DNA from: Atherix ibis
Taxonomy: Eukaryota > Arthropoda > Insecta > Diptera > Athericidae
Length of the DNA: 64,000 nucleotides
Reading direction: 5' to 3'
Assembly (NCBI GenBank): GCA_958298945.1
Contig: OY282608.1
Location: 79,842,806-79,906,805, forward strand
Part shown: positions 58,616-64,000 of the stretch, piece by piece
Layout: each line of letters begins with the position of its first letter
Numbering within the stretch: position 1 is the first letter of the stretch
Program-made: the position numbers and the translations under genes
The notes under the pieces: model-generated
Seen by the model: the letters and a program-made list of their open reading frames with translations, nothing else
Database searches by the model: none
Told to the model about the DNA's origin: nothing

Positions 58616-59250
58616 AATGAACAATTCAACAAACCAACAAACCACAAACCAACAAACCAACAAACCAACAAACCAAAAAACCAACAAACCAACGACCCAA
58701 CAAACCAAGAAACAAACAAACAAACAAACCAACAAACCAACAAACCAACAAACCAACAAACCAACAAACCAACAAACAAACAAACAAACAAACCAACAAA
58801 CCAACAAACCAACAAACCAACAAACAAATAAACCAACAAACCAACAAACCAAAAAACCAACAAACCAACAAACCAACAAACCAACAAACCAACAAACCAA
58901 CAAACCAACAAACCAACAATAAAACAAACAAACTAACCAACAAACCAACAAACCAATAAACCTATAAACCAACAAACTAACAAACCAACAAACTAATAAA
59001 CCAACAAACCAACAAACCAACAAACCAACAAACCAATAAACGAACAATTCAACAAACCAACAAACCACAAACCACAAACCAACAAACCACAAACCAACAA
59101 ACCAACAAACCAACAAACCAACAAACCAACAAACCAACAAACTAACAAACCAACAAACTAACAAACCAACAAACCAACAAACCAACAAAACAACAAACCA
59201 ACAAACCAACAAACCAACAAACCAACAAACCAACAAACGAACAAACCAAC

Positions 59251-59673
59251 AAATCAACAAACCAACAAACCAACAAACGAACAAACGAACAAACCAACAA
59301 ACCAACAAACCAACAAACCAACAAACCAACAAACCAACAAACCAACAAACCAACAAACCAACAAACCAACAAACCAACAAACCAACAAACCAATAAACCA
59401 ACAAACCAATAAACCAAAAAAACCAACAAACTGAAAAAACCAGCAAACCATTAAACAAACAAACCAACAAACAAACAAACCAACAAACCAACAATCCAAC
59501 AATCCAACAAACCAACAAACCAACAAACCACCAAACAAACAAACCAACAAACCAACAAACCAACAAACCAACACACCAACAAACCAACAAACGAACAAAC
59601 CAACAAACAAACAAACCAACAAACCAACAAACTAGCAAACCAACAAACCAACAAACCAACAAACGCTTAAACC
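59251..59673. repeat. ACTGAAAAAACCAGC module, copy 12
   Basis: Core at 59430-59444 with the ACCAAAAAAACC subtype mark. It has an ACCATTAAAC unit in place of ACCAACAAAC after the core and two successive AATCC units. Right end is CGCTTAAACC. Confidence 0.85.
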
Positions 59674-60724
59674 AACAAACCAACAAACCAACAAATGAAC
59701 AAACGATTAAACCAACAAACCAACAAACCAACAAACGAACAAACGAACAAACCAACAAACCAACAAACCAACAAACCAACAAACCAACAAACGAACAAAC
59801 CAACAAACCAACAAATGTACAAACGATTAAACCAACAAACCAACAAACCAACAAACGAACAAACGAACAAACCAACAAACCAACAAACGAACAAACCAAC
59901 AAACCAACAAACCAACATACCAACAAAACAGCAAACCAACAAACCAACAAACCAACAAACCAACAAACCAACAAACCAACAAACCAACAAACCAACAAAC
60001 CAACAAACCAACAGACCAACAAACCAACAAACAAACAAACCAACAAACGAACAAAGCAACAAACTAACACACCAACAAACCAACAAGCCAACAAACCAAC
60101 AAACCAACAAACGAACAAACCAATAAACCAACAAACCAACAAACAAATGAACCAACAAACCAACAAACCAACAAACCAACAAACCAAAAATCCAACAAAC
60201 AAACAAACCAGCTAACCAACAAACCAACAAACCAACAAACTTACAAACCAACAAACCAACAAACCAACAAACCAACAACCAACAAACCAATAAACCAACA
60301 AACCAACAAACCAACAAACCAACAAATGAACAATTCAACAAACCAACAAACCACAAACCAACAAACCAACAAACCAACAAACCAACAAACCAACAAACTA
60401 ACAAACCAACAAACCAACCAACCAACAAACCAACAAACCAACAAACTAATAAATGAATAAACCAACAAACCAACAAACCAACAAACCAACACACAAACAA
60501 ACCAACAAACCAACAAACCAACAAACCAACAAACCAACAAACCAACAAACCAACAAACTAATAAATGAATAAACCAACAAACCAACAAACCAACAAACCA
60601 ACAAACCAAAAAACCAACAAACCAACAAACCAACAAACCAACAAACCAACAAACCAACAAACCATCAAACTAACAAACCAACAAACCAACCAACCAACAA
60701 ACCAACAAACCAACAAACTAATAA

Positions 60725-61378
60725 ATGAATAAACCAACAAACCAACAACCAACAAACAAACAAACCAACAACCCAAAAACCCAAAAAAAAAACAAACGAA
60801 CAAACGAACAAACCAACAAACCAACAAACGAACAAACCAACAAACCAACAAACCAACATACCAACAAAACAACAAACCAACAAACCAACAAACCAACAAA
60901 CCAACAAACCAACAAACCAACAAACCAACAAACCAACAAACCAATAAACTAATAAATGAATAAACCAACAAACGAACAAAGCAACAAACCAACACACCAA
61001 CAAACCAACAAACCAACAAACCAACAAACCAACAAACGAACAAACCAATAAACCAACAAACCAACAAACAAATAAACCAACAAACCAACAAACCAACAAA
61101 CCAAAAATCCAACAAACAAACAAACCAGCTAACCAACAAACCAACAAACCAACAAACTAACAAACCAACAAACCAACAAACCAACAAACCAACAACCAAC
61201 AAACCAACAAACCAACAAACGAACAAACCAACACACAAACAAACCGACAAACCAACAAATCAACAAATCAACAAACCAACAAACCAACAAACCAACAAAC
61301 CAACAAACCAACAAACCAACAAACTAACAAACCAACAAACCAACAAACCAACAAACCAACAAACCAACAAACTAATAA
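60725..61378. repeat. 654 bp repeat preceding a second copy at 61379
   Basis: T-rich marks at 60725 and 61379 are each followed by CCAACAACCAACAAAC, AACCCAA-type units, paired ACGAACAA, ATACCAACAAAAC, AAGCAAC, ACACACC, CAAATAAACC, CAAAAATCC and an ACCAGCTAACC (60.7-61.14 kb) or ACCAGCCAACC (61.38-61.79 kb) unit. The first copy has a ten-A tract (60783-60792) where the second reads CCCAAAAAAAC, and it replaces one stretch by an extra T-rich mark near 60955. Confidence 0.78.
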
Positions 61379-62693
61379 ATGAATAAACTAACAAACCAAC
61401 AACCAACAAACAAACAAACCAACAACCCAACAACCCAAAAAAACAACAAACGAACAAACGAACAAACCAACAAACCAACAAACGAACAAACCAACAAACC
61501 AACAAACCAACATACCAACAAAACAACAAACCAACAAACCAACAAACCAACAAACCAACAAACCAACAAACCAACAAACCAACAAACCAACAAACAAACA
61601 AACCAACAAACGAATAAAGCAACAAACCAACACACCAACAAACCAACAAACCAACAAACCAACAAACCAACAAACCAACAAAAGAACAAACCAATAAACC
61701 AACAAACCAACAAACAAATAAACCAACAAACCAACAAACCAACAAACCAACAAACCAAAAATCCAACAAACAAACAAACCAGCCAACCAACAAACCAACA
61801 AACCAACAAACTAACAAACCAACAAAGCAACAAACCAACAAACCAACAACCAACAAACCAATAAACCAACAAACCAACAAACCAACAAACCAACAAATGA
61901 ACAATTCAACAAACCAACAAACCACAAACCAACAAACCAACAAACCAACAAACCAACAAACCAACAAACCAACGACCCAACAAACCAAGAAACAAACAAA
62001 CAAACAAACCAACAAACGAACAAACCAACAAACCAACAAACCAACCAACCAACAAACCAAAAAACAAACAAACAAACAAACAAACAAACCAACAAACCAA
62101 CAAACCAACAAACAAATAAACCAACAAACCAACAAACCAAAAAACCAAAAAACCAACAAACCAACAAACCAACAAACCAACAAACCAACAAATCAACAAA
62201 CCAACAAACAAACAAACCAACAAACCAACAATAAAACAAACAAACTAACCAACAAACCAACAAACCAATAAACCTATAAACCAACAAAATAACAAACTAA
62301 CAAACCAACAAACTAACAAACCAACAAACCAACAAACCAACAAACCAACAAACCAACAAACCAATAAACGAACAATTCAACAAACCAACAAACCACAAAC
62401 CAACAAACCACAAACCAACAAACCAACAAACCAACAAACCAACAAACCAACAAACCAACAAACAAACAAACCAACAAACCAACAAACTAACAAACCAACA
62501 AACCAACAAACCAACAAACCAACAAAACAACAAACCAACAAACCAACAAACCAACAAACCAACAAACCAACAAACCAACAAACCAACAACCTAACATAAA
62601 CCAACAAACCAACAAACCAACAAACCAACAAAACAACAAACCAACAAACCAACAAACCAACAAACCAACAAACAAACAAACGAACAAACCAAC

Positions 62694-63068
62694 AAATCAA
62701 CAAACCAACAAACCAACAAACGAACAAACGAACAAACCAACAAACCAATAAACCAACAAACCAACAAACCAACAAACCAACAAACCAACAAACCAACAAA
62801 CCAATAACCCAAAAAAACCAACAAACTGAAAAAACCAGCAAACCAACAAACAAACAAACCAACAAACAAACAAACCAACAAACCAACAATCCAACAAACC
62901 AACAAACCAACAAACCAACAAACCACCAAACAAACAAACCAACAAACCAACAAACCAACAAACCAGCAAACCAACACACCAACAAACCAACAAACGAACA
63001 AACCAACAAACAAACAAACCAACAAACCAACAAACTAGCAAACCAACAAACCAACAAACGCTTAAACC
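62694..63068. repeat. ACTGAAAAAACCAGC module, copy 13
   Basis: Core at 62825-62839. The subtype mark reads AACCCAAAAAAACC. It is shorter than copy 12, and one internal unit is ACCAGCAA. Right end is CGCTTAAACC, followed by ATGAACAAACGATTAAAC units at 63090 and 63186. Confidence 0.85.
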
Positions 63069-64000
63069 AACAAACCAACAAACCAACAAATGAACAAACG
63101 ATTAAACCAACAAACCAACAAACGAACAAACGAACAAACCAACAAACCAACAAACCAACAAACGAACAAACCAACAAACCAACAAATGAACAAACGATTA
63201 AACCAACAAACCAACAAACCAACAAACGAACAAACGAACAAACCAACAAATCAACAAACGAACAAACCAACAAACCAACAAACCAACATACCAACAAAAC
63301 AACAAACCAACAAACCAACAAACCAACAAACCAACAAACCAACAAACCAACAAACCAACAAACCAACAAACCAACAAACCAACAAACCAACAAACCAACA
63401 AACCAACAAACCAACAAACCAACAAACAAACAAACCAACAAAGCAACAAACCAACACACCAACAAACCAACAAACCAACAAACCAACAAACCAACAAACG
63501 AACAAACCAATAAACCAACAAACCAACAAACAAATAAACCAACAAACCAACAAACCAACAAACCAAAAATCCAACAAATGAACAAACGATTAAACCAACA
63601 AACCAACAAACCAACAAACGAACAAACCAGCTAACCAACAAACCAACAAACCAACAAACTAACAAACCAACAAACCAACAAACCAACAAACCAACAACCA
63701 ACAAACCAATAAACCAACAAACCAACAAACCAACAAACCAACAAATGAACAATTCAACAAACCAACAAACCTCAAACCAACAAACCAACAAACCAACAAA
63801 CCAACAAACCAACAAACCAACAACCCAGCAAACCAACAAACCAACAAACCGACAAACCAACAAACCAACAAACCAACAAACCAACAAACCAACAAACCAA
63901 CAAACCAACAAACCATCAAACCAACAAACCAACAAACCAACGACCCAACAAACCAAGAAACAAGCAAACAAACAAACCAACAAACGAACAAACCAACAAA

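Larger units (their letters stand above)
611..61396. repeat. CTAATAAATGAATAAACC punctuation-unit family (dispersed within the array)
   Basis: This T-containing variant is the most frequent marked unit. Copies whose ATG opens a + frame of 60 or more codons have the A of the ATG at 618, 1346, 1944, 2464, 2904, 3192, 4877, 5149, 5604, 6579, 6872, 8054, 8446, 9396, 10642, 11400, 13192, 13710, 14117, 15885, 16308, 18229, 18652, 20581, 21741, 22005, 23059, 24434, 25050, 26441, 27065, 28606, 30649, 30865, 32310, 40704, 42237, 44106, 47946, 48186, 49567, 53357, 53581, 57501, 57701, 60725 and 61379. Further copies lie between these. On + the unit has a stop in all three frames (TAA, TGA, TAA) and supplies an ATG. 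On - two of three frames stay open. Variants include CTAATAATTGAATAAACC (near 150 and 4630) and ATTAATAAATGAAT (near 40350, 47826 and 53236). Confidence 0.9.
34605..62290. repeat. CCTATAAACC marker-unit family with upstream AATAAAACAAAC
   Basis: Seven copies, with CCTATAAACC at about 34645, 36264, 37372, 45774, 50725, 58961 and 62273. Each is preceded about 40 bp upstream by AATAAAACAAACAAACTAAC. In most copies two or three closely spaced ACCACAAACC units follow within about 150 bp (near 34755, 36375, 37490, 50828, 59065 and 62395). The 59.05 kb copy has three ACCACAAACC units rather than two. The unit contains TATAAA, but its position inside a repeated satellite module gives no support for a promoter. 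Confidence 0.8.
33854..63600. repeat. ATGAACAAACGATTAAAC marker-unit family, right domain only
   Basis: Copies begin (A of ATG) at 33854, 33966, 35457, 35585, 42604, 42724, 44473, 44967, 45103, 46077, 49934, 50054, 51532, 59695, 63090, 63186 and 63578. Degenerate copies lie near 38283 and 38659 (ATGAAAAAACGATT) and 59816 (ATGTACAAACGATT). They often come in pairs about 95-140 bp apart and usually follow a CGCTCAAACC or CGCTTAAACC unit. A related unit, ATGAACAAACAATTAAAC, lies near 38171, 38547, 45965 and 51428. The family is a reliable tag for the right-domain higher-order repeats. Confidence 0.85.
34378..63970. repeat. CGACCCAACAAACCAAG marker-unit family, right domain only
   Basis: Eighteen copies begin at about 34378, 35988, 39374, 41579, 42898, 43464, 44884, 45506, 46824, 49078, 50458, 52288, 54456, 56476, 58215, 58693, 61973 and 63941. 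Each runs into several CAAA tetramers (three or more) and then, commonly, an ACGAACAA unit. Most lie some hundred bases downstream of an ATGAACAATTCAAC unit (ATG at 34165, 35784, 39122, 41191, 44672, 45302, 46564, 48689, 50245, 52027, 54068, 56256, 58139, 58617 and 61897). The fixed order of these two marks defines a right-domain module. Confidence 0.85.
1..64000. repeat. Octanucleotide satellite array (CCAACAAA)n filling the window
   Basis: The unit CCAACAAA (complement TTTGTTGG) repeats head to tail from the first to the last base, about 8,000 units if counted by length. Orientation never inverts: the + strand is A and C with only scattered G and T. Frequent single-unit variants include ACCAATAA, AACGAACA, AACTAACA, AAACAACA, AAGCCAAC, AATCCAAC and AACAGACC. 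Phase shifts come from an extra CAAA (CAAACAAACAAACC) or a lost base (CCAACAACCAAC). No stretch as long as about 50 bases departs from the octamer theme, so every gene-free interval here holds the same material. The unit looks like a dimer of CAAA with one A-to-C change (CAAACCAA). Neither array boundary is in the window. Biological role and host are unknown. Confidence 0.98.
33481..64000. repeat. Right array domain, with three additional marker-unit families
   Basis: Three marker units absent from the left domain appear and recur to the end of the window: ATGAACAAACGATTAAAC (first at 33854), CGACCCAACAAACCAAG (first at 34378) and CCTATAAACC (first at 34645). The CTAATAAATGAATAAACC mark is missing between about 32.32 and 40.35 kb, then returns inside a 2 kb module first seen from about 39.6 kb. 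Higher-order spacing is longer and more complex than on the left, including a segment of over 3 kb present three times. Octamer consensus and orientation are unchanged across the boundary, so this is a change of higher-order repeat family within one satellite, not a new satellite. Confidence 0.75.

Noticed and set aside
58148..60202. 684-codon open frame on the - strand made of [12 protein letters not shown] repeats, resembling a membrane protein
   Set aside because: The octamer has no stop in any frame, so such frames arise without selection. Overlapping frames encode the same peptide, starts are arbitrary TTG-type codons, there is no unique domain, and stops depend on which variant units occur. 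The same applies to all other hydrophobic frames on -.
60783..60792. Ten-A tracts (also at 37114-37123) as poly-A tails of inserted retroelements
   Set aside because: They are flanked on both sides by ordinary octamers with no inserted sequence or target-site duplication, and look like C-to-A changes or slippage within units.
1..64000. CRISPR array
   Set aside because: Units are contiguous 8-mers with no unique spacers, no palindromic repeat and no cas genes.
1..64000. Integrated mobile element, phage, rRNA or tRNA hidden in the array
   Set aside because: No stretch as long as about 50 bases departs from the octamer theme on either strand, so there is no room for such a feature.
1..64000. 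Assignment to a particular organism (cyanobacterial or other bacterial short tandem repeats, or a named eukaryotic satellite)
   Set aside because: No unique sequence is present. A database search with the octamer and with the ACTGAAAAAACCAGC module would be needed, and I could not match the unit to a named repeat with confidence.
1..64000. Pure assembly artefact made by a repeating consensus loop
   Set aside because: Scattered point variants differ between higher-order copies and offsets drift in small steps, which a looped consensus would not produce. Local miscounts or misjoins remain possible and are not excluded.

Overview
The whole 64 kb window is one uninterrupted tandem array. The unit is an octamer, CCAACAAA on the + strand (TTTGTTGG on the - strand), repeated head to tail with the C/A-rich strand always on +. 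I see no unique flanking sequence, gene, RNA gene, insertion sequence, CRISPR or origin, and neither array edge lies inside the window. The consensus unit is 37.5% GC with essentially no G or T on +. Almost all variation is point changes in scattered units, or small phase shifts such as an extra CAAA.

The array has clear higher-order structure. Marked variant units recur in fixed order, forming modules of about 0.4 kb, higher-order repeats of about 0.7, 1.5, 1.6, 1.85 and 2.0-2.3 kb, and a segment of more than 3 kb present three times (about 38.5, 45.95 and 51.4 kb). Two domains can be told apart by their marker units. From 1 to about 33.5 kb the main mark is CTAATAAATGAATAAACC. From about 33.5 kb to the end three further markers appear that I do not find earlier: ATGAACAAACGATTAAAC, CGACCCAACAAACCAAG and CCTATAAACC. 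A distinctive module of about 0.37-0.43 kb, with ACTGAAAAAACCAGC near its centre and CGCTCAAACC or CGCTTAAACC at its right end, occurs in both domains (13 copies, two of them right halves only).

Open reading frames are everywhere and I do not regard any as a gene. Because 8 is not divisible by 3, every frame of a strand reads the same 8-residue peptide: Thr/Asn/Lys/Pro/Gln-rich on + (TNKPTNQQ) and hydrophobic on - (LLVCWFVG). The consensus has no stop in any of the six frames, so long frames are arithmetically expected.

The organism cannot be identified, because no host gene is present. A pure satellite of at least 64 kb with nested higher-order repeats is most typical of eukaryotic heterochromatin, a subtelomere or a sex/B chromosome. 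Short-unit tandem repeats also occur between genes in some bacteria (for example the heptamer repeats of cyanobacteria), but an array this size would be extraordinary there. The nested, diverged structure points to long evolution by unequal exchange and segmental duplication plus unit slippage, unless part of it is an assembly artefact.
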